A stretch of DNA of 64,000 nt from Kitasatospora acidiphila (GCF_006636205.1 NZ_VIGB01000003.1:6016501-6080500), one strand, 5' to 3'; counted from the stretch's first letter, positions 1-10,264 are shown. Notes: a model not told the origin generated them from the letters alone. Program-made: numbers and translations.

Positions 1-1530
1 GAGGGCACCATCCTGGTGGTCGACGCGGCCCAGGGCATCGAGGCGCAGACCCTGGCCAACCTCTACCTGGCCCTGGAGAACGACCTCACGATCATCCCGG
101 TGCTCAACAAGATCGACCTGCCGGCCGCCCAGCCCGAGAAGTACGCGGCCGAGATCGCGCACATCATCGGCTGCGACCCGGACGACGTGCTCAAGGTCAG
201 CGCCAAGACCGGCCTGGGCGTCGAGGACCTGCTGGACCACGTGGTCGACCGGATCCCGGCTCCAGTCGGTGTCAAGGACGCCCCGGCCCGCGCGATGATC
301 TTCGACTCGGTCTACGACTCCTACCGCGGCGTGGTCACCTACGTCCGTGTCGTCGACGGCCAGCTCACCAAGCGCGAGCGGATCTCGATGATGTCCACCG
401 GCGCCACCCACGAGCTGCTGGAGATCGGCGTCATCTCGCCCGAGCCCAAGGTCGCGGACGGGCTCGGCGTCGGTGAGGTGGGCTACATCATCACCGGTGT
501 GAAGGACGTCCGGCAGTCCAAGGTCGGTGACACCATCACCTCGATGCACAAGGGTGCGACCGAGGCGCTGGGCGGCTACAAGGACCCGCGCCCGATGGTG
601 TTCTCCGGCCTCTACCCGCTGGACGGCTCGGACTACCCGCTGCTCCGCGACGCGCTGGACAAGCTGCGGCTGAACGACGCCGCGCTGGTCTACGAGCCGG
701 AGACCTCGGTGGCGCTGGGCTTCGGCTACCGCTGCGGCTTCCTCGGCCTGCTCCACCTGGAGATCATCCGGGAGCGCCTGGAGCGCGAGTTCAACCTGGA
801 CCTGATCTCCACCGCGCCGAACGTGATCTACCGGGTGGTGATGGAGGACGGCACCGAGCACACCGTCACCAACCCGAGCGAGTTCCCGACCGGCAAGATC
901 GCTGAGGTCTTCGAGCCCGTGGTGCGCGGCACCATCCTGGCGCCGAACGACTTCGTCGGCGCGATCATGGAGCTCTGCCAGGCCCGCCGCGGCAACCTGC
1001 AGGGGATGGACTACCTCTCCGAGGACCGGGTGGAGCTGCGCTACACGCTGCCGCTCGCGGAGATCGTCTTCGACTTCTTCGACCAGCTGAAGTCTAAGAC
1101 CCGCGGCTACGGCTCCTTCGACTACGAGCCGATCGGCGAGCAGAGCGCCGAGCTGGTCAAGGTGGACATCCTGCTGCACGGTGACGCGGTGGACGCCTTC
1201 TCCGCCATCGTGCACAAGGACAAGGCCTACAACTACGGCGTCATGATGGCCGGCAAGCTGCAGAAGCTGATCCCGCGCCAGCAGTTCGAGGTGCCGATCC
1301 AGGCGGCCATCGGCTCCCGGGTGATCGCCCGTGAGACGGTCCGCGCGATCCGCAAGGACGTCCTCGCCAAGTGCTACGGCGGTGACATCTCGCGCAAGCG
1401 CAAGCTGCTGGAGAAGCAGAAGGAAGGCAAGAAGCGGATGAAGATGGTCGGCCGCGTGGAGGTCCCGCAGGAGGCCTTCATCGCCGCGCTGTCGACGGAC
1501 GCCGAGGCTCCCAAGGACGCCAAGAAGTAA
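1..1530 (+). CDS. lepA: Elongation factor 4 (LepA), 3' part
   Basis: LepA is a ribosome-bound GTPase that remodels or back-translocates stalled ribosomes. The reading frame is open from base 1, so about 110 residues at the N-terminus, including the P-loop, lie outside the window; 509 residues remain. Visible are the G4 motif NKID (about residue 37 of the fragment), a G5-like SAKTG, the domain II barrel, and the LepA-specific C-terminus with GFRCGFLG-type and KRKLLEKQKEGKKRMK-like sequence before the TAA stop. The gene ends at a strong hairpin shared with the convergent ABC exporter genes. Base composition matches its neighbours. Identification is near certain from the near-identical family sequence. 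Confidence 0.97.
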   Translation, partial: EGTILVVDAAQGIEAQTLANLYLALENDLTIIPVLNKIDLPAAQPEKYAAEIAHIIGCDPDDVLKVSAKTGLGVEDLLDHVVDRIPAPVGVKDAPARAMIFDSVYDSYRGVVTYVRVVDGQLTKRERISMMSTGATHELLEIGVISPEPKVADGLGVGEVGYIITGVKDVRQSKVGDTITSMHKGATEALGGYKDPRPMVFSGLYPLDGSDYPLLRDALDKLRLNDAALVYEPETSVALGFGYRCGFLGLLHLEIIRERLEREFNLDLISTAPNVIYRVVMEDGTEHTVTNPSEFPTGKIAEVFEPVVRGTILAPNDFVGAIMELCQARRGNLQGMDYLSEDRVELRYTLPLAEIVFDFFDQLKSKTRGYGSFDYEPIGEQSAELVKVDILLHGDAVDAFSAIVHKDKAYNYGVMMAGKLQKLIPRQQFEVPIQAAIGSRVIARETVRAIRKDVLAKCYGGDISRKRKLLEKQKEGKKRMKMVGRVEVPQEAFIAALSTDAEAPKDAKK

Positions 1531-1556
1531 CGCCGGCCCGTAGCACCGGCAGCAGA

Positions 1557-1600
1557 CCAGAGGGGCCGTCGACCACCACCGTGGTCGACGGCCCCTCTGG
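1557..1600. terminator. Bidirectional hairpin between lepA and ABC exporter
   Basis: A perfect 20-bp inverted repeat (1557-1576 with 1581-1600) has a 4-base CACC loop. It lies 27 bases after the lepA stop and 10 bases beyond the stop of the convergent ABC gene, so it probably serves both. There is no long T tract, as is usual in this group. Confidence 0.85.
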
Positions 1601-1609
1601 CATGGGGAG

Positions 1610-3564
1610 TTACTCGGTCTCCGCCACCGCCTGCGCGAACTGCGCCTGGTAGAGCCGGGCGTAGGCGCCGCCCGCCTCGATCAGTTCGTCGTGCGAGCCC
1701 TGCTCGACGATCGAGCCGCTCTCCATCACCAGGATCACGTCGGCGTCGCGGATCGTGGAGAGCCGGTGCGCGATCACGAAGCTGGTCCGGCCGCTGCGCA
1801 GCCGGGCCATGGCGCGCTGGATCAGCACCTCGGTGCGGGTGTCCACCGAACTGGTCGCCTCGTCCAGCACCAGGATCGACGGCTGGGCCAGGAACGCCCG
1901 GGCGATGGTGATCAGCTGCTTCTCGCCGGCGCTGACCCCGGTGCCGTCGTCGTCGATCACGGTGTCGTAGCCGTCCGGCAGGGTCCGCACGAAGCGGTCC
2001 ACGTGCGCGGCCCTGGCCGCCTCGATCACCTGCTCGCGGCTGGCGCCGGTGGAGCCGTAGGCGATGTTCTCGGCGATGGTGCCGCCGAACAGCCAGGTGT
2101 CCTGCAGCACCATGCCGATGCCGGAGCGCAGTTCCTCGCGGGACATCGCGGCGATGTCCACCCCGTCCAGGGTGATCCGGCCGCCGCTCACCTCGTAGAA
2201 CCGCATCAGCAGGTTGACCATGGTGGTCTTGCCGGCGCCGGTCGGGCCGACGATGGCCACCGTCTGGCCCGGCTCCACTTTCAGGGTCAGCTCCTCGATC
2301 AGCGGCTTGTCCGCCTCGTAGCGGAACGCGACGTCCTCGAAGGAGACCAGGCCGCGCAGCTCCTCGGGCCGCTCGGGCCGCTGCGGGTCGGCGGACTGCT
2401 CCTCGGCGTCCAGCAGTTCGAAGACCCGCTCGGCCGAGGCGACGCCGGACTGCACCAGGTTGGCCATGCTGGCCACCTGGGTGAGCGGCTGGCTGAACTG
2501 CCGCGAGTACTGGATGAAGGCCTGCACGTCACCGATGGAGAGCGCGCCGCTGGCCACCCGCAGCCCGCCGACCACCGCGACCAGCACGTAGTTGAGGTTG
2601 CCGATGAAGAACATCGCGGGCTGGATGATCCCGGAGATGAACTGGGCCTTGAAGCTGGAGGCGTAGAGCGCCTCGTTCTCCCGCTCGAAGACCTCGGCGG
2701 CCTCCTTCTGCCGGCCGAATACCTTGACCAGGGTGTGGCCGGTGTACATCTCCTCGATGTGCGCGTTCAGCTTGCCGGTGGTCGCCCACTGGGCGACGAA
2801 CTGCGGCTGCGCCTTCTTGCCGACCCGGGCCGCGACGACCACCGAGAGCGGCACCGAGATCAGCGCGATCAGCGCCAGCAGCCAGGAGATCCAGAACATC
2901 ATCGCCAGCACACCGACCACGGTGAGCAGCGAGTTCACCAGCTGGCCCATGCTCTGCTGCATGGACTGGCCGATGTTGTCGATGTCATTGGTGACCCGGC
3001 TGAGCACCTCGCCGCGCGGCTGCTTGTCGAAGTAACTGAGCGGCAGCCGGGTGAGCTTGGCGTCCACCTCGGTGCGCAGCCGGTTGACGGTGCGGTTGAT
3101 CACGCGGGCGGCGATCCGGCCCTGCACGATGCCGAAGACGGCGGAGGCGACGTAGATCAGCAGCACCCAGAGCAGCACGGTGCCGAGTGCGTTGTAGTCC
3201 ATGCCCTGACCGGGCGTCAGGTGCAGGGTGCGGAGCAGCGCGGCGGTCTTGGAATTGCTGTGGGTCGCCGCGTCCAGCGCCTGCTGGGTGGGGAAGTGCG
3301 GGCCGAGCGCACCCTTGAGGATCAGATTGGTGGCGTTGCCGAGCAGCTTGGGAGCGGCCACCGCGCAGGCCACGCTGAACGCGCCGAGCAGCAGCATGCC
3401 GTAGATCGACACCCGCTCGGGCGGAGCAGGCCGAGCACCCGCTTGCTGCTGTTCTTGAAGTCGAGGGACTTCTCGGTGCCGGCGTTCATGAAGCGGCCGG
3501 GGCCGGGGCCGCCGCGCCGGGCCGCGGCCTCCTGGGAGCCGCCGGGCTTCTGCGGGGTGGTCAC
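1610..3564 (-). CDS. ABC exporter subunit, TM plus ATPase, frameshifted near 3421
   Basis: Half-transporter of a heterodimeric multidrug-type ABC exporter: six-helix membrane domain, then a nucleotide-binding domain with Walker A GPTGAGKTT, signature SAGEK and a normal Walker B LVLDEAT (catalytic Glu present). The N-terminal 48 or so codons (start ATG at 3564, MTTPQKPGG) are in a different frame from the rest, which resumes at about 3412 (ERVSIYGMLL). Adding one C to the CCC run at about 3421 (coding strand) restores one 651-residue protein, the usual length. The ATG overlaps the TGA of the upstream exporter gene by 4 bases, so the two are translationally coupled. The break looks like a one-base deletion in a homopolymer and is probably a sequence error. 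Confidence 0.88.
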
Positions 3565-5294
3565 GCCGCCTCCTGCTCGGTGAGCTGGGAGAGCACGATC
3601 TCCCGGTACGTCGGATTGTCGGCCATCAGTTCGTGGTGGGTGCCGGTGCCGACCACGGCGCCCTCGTCCAGCACGATGATCCGGTCGGCGTCGCGGATGG
3701 TGCTCACCCGCTGCGCCACGATCACCACGGTGGCCTCGGCCGTCTCCAGGCTGAGCGCGGCGCGCAGCCGGGCGTCGGTGGCGTAGTCGAGGGCCGAGAA
3801 GGAGTCGTCGAAGAGGTAGATCTCCGGCCGGCGGACCAGGGTGCGGGCGATCGCCAGGCGCTGCCGCTGGCCGCCGGAGAAGTTGCTGCCGCCCTGGGCG
3901 ACGGAGGCCTCCAGCCCGTCATCCAGCTTCTCGACGAAGTCCTTGGCCTGCGCCGTCTCCAGTGCGGCCCAGAGCTCCTCGTCGGTGGCGTCGGGGTGGC
4001 CGTAGCGCAGGTTGCTGGCGACGGTGCCGCTGAACAGGTACGGCTTCTGCGGCACCAGTCCGACGGTGCGGGCGAGCAGCTCGGGGGCGACCTCGCGGAC
4101 GTCCACGCCGTTGACCAGCACCTGGCCGCCGGTGGCATCGAAGAGCCGGGGGACCAGGCCGAGCAGGGTGGTCTTGCCGCTGCCGGTGGAGCCGATCACC
4201 GCGGTGGTCTCGCCGGGGCGGGCGACCAGGTCGATGCCGTGCAGCACCGAGGCCTCGGCACCGGGGTAGCGGAAGTCGGCGGCGCGCAGCTCCAGGTGGC
4301 CGTGCGAGCGCAGCTCGGTGACCGGCGCGGTCGGCGGGACCACGCTGGATTCGGTGTCCAGCACCTCCACGACGCGCTCGGCGCAGACCTCGGCGCGCGG
4401 CACCATCATGAACATGAAGGTGGCCATCATGACGCTCATCAGGATCTGCATCAGATACGACTGAAACGCCATCAGGGCGCCGATCTGCATGTGGTTGCCG
4501 GCGATCCGCTGCGCGCCGAACCAGGAGACGGCGATCATCGAGACGTTCACCACCAGCATCACGCTGGGGAACATGAAGGCGAGGATCCGGCCGGTGCGCA
4601 GCGAGACCGAGGTCAGGTCGTCGTTGGCGACGCCGAACCGCTCCTGCTCGTGGTCGTCCTTGACGAAGGCCCGGATCACCCGGATACCGGTGATCTGCTC
4701 GCGCAGGACCCGGTTCACCTTGTCGATCTTCTCCTGCATGCTGCGGAAGGCGGGACGCAGCATCCGGACCAGCAGGGTGACGATGGCGCCCAGCAGCGGC
4801 ACCAGGATCACCAGCAGGCTGGAGAGCGGCACGTCCTGGTTGAGCGCCATGATGATGCCGCCCACGCACATGATCGGCGCCGCCACCACCAGGGTGAAGC
4901 CCATCAGCAGCACCGTCTGGACTTGCTGGACGTCGTTGGTGGTGCGGGTGATCAGCGAGGGGGCGCCGAACTGGCCCAGCTCCCGCGCGGAGAACCGCTG
5001 CACCTGGCCGAAGACCGAGGCGCGGATGTCGCGGCCGACCGCCATCGCGGTGCGGGCGCCGTAGTAGACCGCGCCGACGGAGCAGACGGCCTGGGCGACC
5101 GTGACGGCGAGCATGACGCCGCCGGTCTGCATGATGTAGCCGGTGTCCCCCTTCACCACGCCGTTGTTGATGATGTCGGCGTTGAGAGTGGGCAGATAGA
5201 GCGCGGCTATCGTGGAGATCAGCTGGAGTAGCACCAGCAACAGGACGGATTGTTTGTAAGGCCCGAGATGGGCCTTCAGGAGTCGGATCAGCAC
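3561..5294 (-). CDS. ABC exporter subunit with degenerate ATPase site
   Basis: A 577-residue half-transporter, partner of the gene just downstream. It has an N-terminal membrane domain of about six helices and a C-terminal nucleotide-binding domain with Walker A GSTGSGKTT and signature FSGGQ. Walker B reads YLFDDSFSALD: the catalytic Glu is Asp. The partner carries the normal Glu, which is the asymmetric arrangement known from heterodimeric exporters such as TM287/288 and LmrCD. The start is a GTG at 5294. A long AT-rich stretch (about 5330-5350) just upstream may hold the promoter. The substrate cannot be told from sequence; lipids or drugs are usual. Confidence 0.9.
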   Translation of the reverse strand: MLIRLLKAHLGPYKQSVLLLVLLQLISTIAALYLPTLNADIINNGVVKGDTGYIMQTGGVMLAVTVAQAVCSVGAVYYGARTAMAVGRDIRASVFGQVQRFSARELGQFGAPSLITRTTNDVQQVQTVLLMGFTLVVAAPIMCVGGIIMALNQDVPLSSLLVILVPLLGAIVTLLVRMLRPAFRSMQEKIDKVNRVLREQITGIRVIRAFVKDDHEQERFGVANDDLTSVSLRTGRILAFMFPSVMLVVNVSMIAVSWFGAQRIAGNHMQIGALMAFQSYLMQILMSVMMATFMFMMVPRAEVCAERVVEVLDTESSVVPPTAPVTELRSHGHLELRAADFRYPGAEASVLHGIDLVARPGETTAVIGSTGSGKTTLLGLVPRLFDATGGQVLVNGVDVREVAPELLARTVGLVPQKPYLFSGTVASNLRYGHPDATDEELWAALETAQAKDFVEKLDDGLEASVAQGGSNFSGGQRQRLAIARTLVRRPEIYLFDDSFSALDYATDARLRAALSLETAEATVVIVAQRVSTIRDADRIIVLDEGAVVGTGTHHELMADNPTYREIVLSQLTEQEAA

Positions 5295-5454
5295 TCGGAC
5301 ACTCTCGTTGTCGGCAGGAGGATTCGCACCCTCATTTTCGTATTTTTCTGGACCAGCTGGTGGGGCGTCTGTGCGATCCGCTGACAGTGCACGGCGGCTT
5401 CGGGTAATGCCGACTGCACTGCGTCCGCGCCGGAGTGCAAGACGGCTTGCCCTC

Positions 5455-5483
5455 TTAACAGCAGGGCCAGTTGGGCCTAGGCT
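5455..5483 (+). promoter_or_regulatory. Candidate promoter of acyl-CoA ligase; intergenic 5295-5599
   Basis: TTAACA (5455-5460) and TAGGCT (5478-5483) are 17 bp apart, a reasonable primary-sigma promoter. The 305-base gap between the divergent exporter and ligase genes also holds an inverted repeat TGCACT (5415-5420) with AGTGCA (5434-5439), and further down CTTGTTA/TAACAAG arms at about 5493-5530 around the expected leader. These may be operators. I see no gene in the gap. Confidence 0.45.
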
Positions 5484-5599
5484 GTCCGCAACCTTGTTAC
5501 CCGCCAGTCAACTACTCGCCGGTTAACAAGCTGCCGGGCCGCCCACCCCCACCAGCGCCCGGCATCCCACCCTCGGCCACCAGGTCCCCGGAGGTCTCG

Positions 5600-7513
5600 T
5601 TGAGTACCGCGCAGTCCGTCATCGGCTCCGACACGATCGCCGGGCGCCCAGCCTCAGTGGCCCATGTGTTCCTCAGCAGGGTAGAGGCCACTCCCAACGC
5701 CGAGGCATACCGCTACCCAGCTCCAGTTGACGATCATGCGGCGGATGGCGCACCGGGCGCCGAGCAGTGGCGCACCCTGAGCTGGAAGCAGACCGCCGAG
5801 CGGGTGTTCGACATCGCCGCCGGCCTGCTGGACCTCGGGATCCAGGCCGAGGAGCGGGTGGCGCTGGCCTCCTCCACCCGGATCGAGTGGATCCTCGCCG
5901 ACATGGGCGCGATGTGCGCCGGGGCCGCCGTCACCACCGTCTACCCGAGCACCAACGCCGACGAGACCGGCTACATCCTGGCAGACTCCGGCAGCCGGCT
6001 GCTGTTCGCCGAGAACGGCAAGCAGATGGACAAGGCGCTGGAGGAGCGGGCCAAGCTGCCCGACCTGGCCACCGTGGTCGTCTTCGACCTGCCGGGCGAG
6101 CCGCCGGCCGTCGAGGGGCTGACCGTCATCTCGCTGGCCGAGCTGGAGCAGCGCGGCGCGGCCCTGCGCAAGGGCGACCCGGAGGTGGTGCGGCGGGCGG
6201 TCGAGGCGATCACGCCGCAGCAGCTCGCCACCCTGGTCTACACCTCGGGCACCACCGGCCGCCCCAAGGGTGTCCGGCTGTCCCACGACACCTGGTCCTA
6301 CCAGGCCGTCGCCCAGGCCGACAGCGGCCTGCTGCGCTCCGACGACGTGCAGTACATGTGGCTGCCGCTGGCCCACGTGTTCGGCAAGTCGCTGATCTCC
6401 GGCCAGGTCCACACCGGCCATGTGATGGCGGTGGACGGCCGGGTGGACCGGATCATCCACAACCTGCCGGCGATCAGGCCGACCACCATGGCCTCGGTGC
6501 CGCGGATCTTCGAGAAGGTCTACAACGGCATCGCCGGGCGGGCCCGGGCCGAGGGCGGCGCCAAGTACAAGATCTTCATGTGGGCGGCCAAGACGGCCCG
6601 GCAGTACGCCCACGCCGTCCAGGACAGCCGGGTCGCCACCGGCCGGGAGAGCGCGCCGCTCGGCCTGCGGCTCCAGCACGCGCTGGCCGACAAGCTGGTC
6701 TACGCCAAGATCCGGGCCGCGTTCGGCGGCCGGCTGCGCGGCTCGGTCTCCGGCAGCGCCGCGCTGGCCCCCGAGATCGCCTACTTCTTCGCCGGCGTCG
6801 GGGTGCCGATCCTGGAGGGCTACGGCCTCACCGAGACCAGCGCCGGCATCACGGTCAACCACGAGGAGGACTTCCGGGTCGGCACCGTCGGCGTGCCGCT
6901 GCCCGGCAGCGAGGTGCGGATCGCCGAGGACGGCGAGATCCTGCTGCGCGGCCCCGGCGTGATGATCGGCTACCACAACCTGCCCGAGCAGACCGCCGAG
7001 GTGCTGGAGGCGGACGGCTGGTTCCACACCGGCGACATCGGCGAGCTGGCCCAGGGCGGCTACCTGCGGATCACCGACCGCAAGAAGGACATGTTCAAGA
7101 CCTCGGGCGGCAAGTACGTCGCGCCCAGCGAGATCGAGGGCAAGTTCAAGGCGGTCTGCCCGTTCGTCAGCAACATCCTGGTGATCGGCAACGGCCGCAA
7201 CTTCTGCACCGCGCTGATCACGCTCGACGAGACGGTGATCATGCCCTGGGCCGCCGAGCACGGCATGAAGGGCCGCGGCTACGCCGAGGTGGTCACCTCC
7301 GCCGAGGTGCACACCCTGATCGAGGGCTTCGTGAAGCGCCTCAACGGCGACGTGCAGCGCTGGCAGACGCTCAAGAAGTTCACCATCCTGCCGCGCGACC
7401 TGGACATCGAGCACGGCGAGCTCACCCCGAGCCTGAAGATCAAGCGCCCGGTGGTCGAGAGGGCCTACGCCGACGCGGTGACCGAGATGTACGCGGGCGC
7501 CAACGAGGCCTGA
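5600..7513 (+). CDS. Long-chain fatty acid-CoA ligase (AMP-forming)
   Basis: Activates fatty acids to acyl-CoA through an acyl-adenylate. The 637-residue protein carries the adenylate-forming motifs: P-loop YTSGTTGRPKG, EGYGLTET, and the FHTGDIG/ITDRKKD region with the FKTSGGKYVAPSEIE hinge. It resembles FadD15-type ligases. A TTG start at 5600 is chosen because GGAGG (5590-5594) lies 5 bases upstream; the frame is open further 5' but lacks a ribosome site there. It is followed by a strong hairpin. Identification is firm; chain-length preference is unknown. Confidence 0.93.
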   Translation: MSTAQSVIGSDTIAGRPASVAHVFLSRVEATPNAEAYRYPAPVDDHAADGAPGAEQWRTLSWKQTAERVFDIAAGLLDLGIQAEERVALASSTRIEWILADMGAMCAGAAVTTVYPSTNADETGYILADSGSRLLFAENGKQMDKALEERAKLPDLATVVVFDLPGEPPAVEGLTVISLAELEQRGAALRKGDPEVVRRAVEAITPQQLATLVYTSGTTGRPKGVRLSHDTWSYQAVAQADSGLLRSDDVQYMWLPLAHVFGKSLISGQVHTGHVMAVDGRVDRIIHNLPAIRPTTMASVPRIFEKVYNGIAGRARAEGGAKYKIFMWAAKTARQYAHAVQDSRVATGRESAPLGLRLQHALADKLVYAKIRAAFGGRLRGSVSGSAALAPEIAYFFAGVGVPILEGYGLTETSAGITVNHEEDFRVGTVGVPLPGSEVRIAEDGEILLRGPGVMIGYHNLPEQTAEVLEADGWFHTGDIGELAQGGYLRITDRKKDMFKTSGGKYVAPSEIEGKFKAVCPFVSNILVIGNGRNFCTALITLDETVIMPWAAEHGMKGRGYAEVVTSAEVHTLIEGFVKRLNGDVQRWQTLKKFTILPRDLDIEHGELTPSLKIKRPVVERAYADAVTEMYAGANEA

Positions 7514-7532
7514 GCCCCCGAGCCGGCCCGGA

Positions 7533-7570
7533 TCCGGTACGGCTGTCGGGGTTCCGACGGCCGTACCGGA
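7533..7570. terminator. Hairpin after acyl-CoA ligase
   Basis: Nested inverted repeats: TCCGGTACGG (7533-7542) pairs with CCGTACCGGA (7561-7570), and an inner GTCGG pairs with CCGAC around a GGTT loop. It ends 10 bases before the hemW start, so it probably separates the ligase from hemW, or attenuates. Confidence 0.7.
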
Positions 7571-7580
7571 CAATGGAGGC

Positions 7581-8810
7581 ATGCCCTCCGCACTTCCCGA
7601 CGGCGAACCCGTGCCGTCCGACGGTTCGTTGCCCGCCCACGCCCTCACCGGCCTGGGAGAGCGGCCGTTCGGCTTCTACCTGCACGTGCCGTACTGCGCC
7701 AGCCGCTGCGGCTACTGCGACTTCAACACCTACACCGCCACCGAGCTGCACGCCTCGGGCACGGTCGCCTCGCAGGAGACCTACGCGGCCAACCTGGTCG
7801 GCGAGATCCGCCAGGCCCGCACCGTGCTCGGCGAGGTCGAGCTGCCGGTGCAGACCGTCTTCCTGGGCGGCGGCACCCCGACCCTGCTGCCCGCCCGCGA
7901 CCTGGTCGCCATGCTGGCCGCGATCCGCGAGGAGTTCGGCCTGGCCCCGGGCGCCGAGGTGACCACCGAGGCCAACCCGGAGTCCGTCACCCCGGCCTAC
8001 CTGGCCGAGCTGCGCGAGGGCGGCTTCAACCGGATCTCCTTCGGCATGCAGAGCGCCCGTCCGCACGTGCTCAAGGTGCTCGACCGCCACCACACCCCGG
8101 GCCGCCCCGAGGCCTGTGTCGCCGAGGCCCGCGCGGCCGGCTTCGAGCACGTCAACCTGGACCTGATCTACGGCACCCCGGGGGAGTCCGACGACGACTG
8201 GCGGGCCTCCCTCGACGCCGCCATCGGCGCCGGCCCCGACCACGTCTCCGCCTACTCGCTGATCGTCGAGGAGGGCACCCGGCTGGCCGGCCGGATCAAG
8301 CGCGGCGAACTGCCGATGGTGGACGACGACGTGCACGCCGACCGCTACCTGATCGCCGAGCAGGCGCTCAGCGCCGCCGGCTACTCCTGGTACGAGGTCT
8401 CCAACTGGGCCACCACCGAGGCCGCCCGCTGCCGCCACAACGAGCTCTACTGGACCGGCGCCGACTGGTGGGGCGCCGGCCCCGGCGCGCACAGCCACGT
8501 CGGCGGGGTGCGCTGGTGGAACGCCAAGCACCCGGCCGCCTACGCCCAGGCCATCGCCGAGGGCCGCACCCCCGGCCAGGGCCGCGAACTCCTGGCCGCC
8601 GAGGACCGCCGCGTGGAGCGGATCCTCCTCGAACTGCGCCTGGTCGACGGCTGCCCGCTCGACCTGCTCACGCCCACGGGCCTGAAGGCCGCCGAACAGG
8701 CGCTCGCCGACGGCCTGCTGGACCCGGAGCCGTTCGCTGCGGGCCGGGCGGCGCTGACCCTGCGCGGGCGGCTGCTGGCGGACGCGGTGGTGCGTGACTT
8801 GGTGGACTGA
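7581..8810 (+). CDS. hemW: Radical SAM heme chaperone HemW
   Basis: Family member of the HemN-like radical SAM proteins, now understood as heme chaperones that insert heme into respiratory enzymes; often annotated as oxygen-independent coproporphyrinogen III oxidase. The 409-residue protein has the [4Fe-4S]/SAM motif CASRCGYC (CxxxCxxC) at about residues 37-44, then GGGTPTLL and the HemW-typical FGMQS and YEVSNWA motifs. The ATG at 7581 follows a GGAGG at 7576-7580 that is too close to be ideal, so the start may be a few codons downstream. It sits upstream of hrcA-dnaJ as in other streptomycetes. Confidence 0.93.
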   Translation: MPSALPDGEPVPSDGSLPAHALTGLGERPFGFYLHVPYCASRCGYCDFNTYTATELHASGTVASQETYAANLVGEIRQARTVLGEVELPVQTVFLGGGTPTLLPARDLVAMLAAIREEFGLAPGAEVTTEANPESVTPAYLAELREGGFNRISFGMQSARPHVLKVLDRHHTPGRPEACVAEARAAGFEHVNLDLIYGTPGESDDDWRASLDAAIGAGPDHVSAYSLIVEEGTRLAGRIKRGELPMVDDDVHADRYLIAEQALSAAGYSWYEVSNWATTEAARCRHNELYWTGADWWGAGPGAHSHVGGVRWWNAKHPAAYAQAIAEGRTPGQGRELLAAEDRRVERILLELRLVDGCPLDLLTPTGLKAAEQALADGLLDPEPFAAGRAALTLRGRLLADAVVRDLVD

Positions 8811-8850
8811 TAGTCGTTACGGTAGTAGCAGCCGTCCGAAGGAGCGTGCG

Positions 8851-9408
8851 ATGACCGCCGTGGATGACCGCATGACGGGGATCTTCGAGAACCTTGAGGT
8901 TCCCGAGGGACTCAAGGCCGAGCTCCTGCGGGGGGAAATCGTGATGATGGCCGGGCCCGACTTGGTCCACAACCTCATCGTGGCCGAGATTCAGCGCCAA
9001 GTGCCGTACGCGCGTTGGCGCGCGATCGGGACGCAGGACCTGTCCTTCCCCGGAGATGGAAGCGAGCCGCAGCCGGATCTGGTGGTCTTCGAGCGCGGCG
9101 CCGTCGAGGAGCATGGGCGGCTGCTCCCCGCGCCGCTGGTCACCCTGGTCGTGGAGGTGGTTTCCAAGACCAGCGTTCACCGCGACTACCGGGTCAAGCG
9201 AGAGCTGTACGCGGAGGGTGGAATCGCCGCCTACCTCATCGTCGACCCGCTCAAGGGGGAGTGCCTCCTGCTCACCGGGCCGACCGGGGCAGCGGCCGGC
9301 GGAATCCCCGACTACCTGAACGAGCAGCCCAGCAAGTTCGGCGACCCGCTGGTCGTCGACGTCCTCGACCTGACCCTCGACACCAGCGAGTTCCGGACCT
9401 ACTCCTGA
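8851..9408 (+). CDS. Uma2 family (DUF820) putative endonuclease
   Basis: 185 residues with a PD-(D/E)XK nuclease core: PQPDLVVFE followed by VVEVVSKTS and a YRVKRELYAEGG-type segment leading to AYLIVDP. Streptomyces genomes carry many such proteins; their biological targets are unknown. The ATG at 8851 has GAAGGAG 7 bases upstream; a longer in-frame start at 8794 would overlap hemW and is not preferred. The 3' end overlaps the convergent DUF3097 gene by 10 bases. Confidence 0.85.
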   Translation: MTAVDDRMTGIFENLEVPEGLKAELLRGEIVMMAGPDLVHNLIVAEIQRQVPYARWRAIGTQDLSFPGDGSEPQPDLVVFERGAVEEHGRLLPAPLVTLVVEVVSKTSVHRDYRVKRELYAEGGIAAYLIVDPLKGECLLLTGPTGAAAGGIPDYLNEQPSKFGDPLVVDVLDLTLDTSEFRTYS

Positions 9409-10229
9409 CCCGCCGCAACGAAGTCGATCAGCTCCTCCACCTTGCCCAGCAGCGCTGGCTCTAGGTCCTTGTACGAGCTCACCGAGGCCAGGATCCGCTT
9501 CCAGGCCGCCGGGGTGTCCACCGGCCAGCCCAGGCGGCGGCAGATGCCCTGCTTCCACTCCTCCTCGTACGGCACGTCGGGCCAGCCCGGGATGCCCACG
9601 CTGGACGGCTTGACGGCCTGCCAGATGTCGATGAACGGGTGGCCGACCACCAGGACGTCGGCACCCGTCACCCGCTGGGCGATCCGGTGCTCCTTGGTAC
9701 CCGGGAGCAGGTGGTCCACCAGCACCCCCAGGCGGCGGCCGGCGCCGGGGGCGAACTCGGCCACGATGGCGGGCAGGTCGTCGATGCCCTCCAGGTACTC
9801 GACGACCACGCCCTCGATCCGCAGGTCATCGCCCCAGACCCGCTCGACCAGTTCGGCGTCGTGCCGGCCCTCCACGTAGATCCGCGACTCCCGCGCGACC
9901 CGGGCCCGCGCGCCGGGCACGGCGATCGAGCCGGAGGCGGTCCGGCCCGACCCCTTCGCCGGGGCCGGGCCGGCCGGGCGGACCAGGGTCACCGCCTTGC
10001 CGTCCAGCAGGAAGCCGCGCGGGACCATCGGGAAGACCCGGCGCTTGCCGAACCGGTCCTCCAAGGTGACGGTCAGCCCCTCGGCCGTCTTCTCGCAGCG
10101 CACCACCGCACCGCAGAAGCCGGTCGCGGCCTCCTCCACCACCAGGTCCCGCTCGGCGGCCACCTCGGGCGCGGGCGCCTGCTTCTTCCAGGGCGGGGTC
10201 AGATCAGGTCCGTAGTGCTTGCTGCGCAT
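9399..10229 (-). CDS. DUF3097 domain protein
   Basis: 276 residues, starting MRSKHYGPDL, a hallmark of the actinobacterial DUF3097 family. The function is unknown. The N-terminal part resembles a small beta domain, and the C-terminal part has a nucleotide-binding-like look (IYVEGRHDAELVERVWG resembles a TOPRIM-type segment), which could mean a nucleic acid role; that is inference. It lies downstream of htpX and pspAB on the same strand with short gaps (35 and 47 bases) and is probably co-transcribed. Confidence 0.85.
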   Translation of the reverse strand: MRSKHYGPDLTPPWKKQAPAPEVAAERDLVVEEAATGFCGAVVRCEKTAEGLTVTLEDRFGKRRVFPMVPRGFLLDGKAVTLVRPAGPAPAKGSGRTASGSIAVPGARARVARESRIYVEGRHDAELVERVWGDDLRIEGVVVEYLEGIDDLPAIVAEFAPGAGRRLGVLVDHLLPGTKEHRIAQRVTGADVLVVGHPFIDIWQAVKPSSVGIPGWPDVPYEEEWKQGICRRLGWPVDTPAAWKRILASVSSYKDLEPALLGKVEELIDFVAAGQE

Positions 10230-10264
10230 GCCGGAACTAAACCAGACGGCCCGTCAGCGCGCGG

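Noticed and set aside
1691..3583. Long plus-strand frame opposite the ABC exporter
   Set aside because: Antisense shadow; Arg/Gly/His-rich product without recognisable domains.
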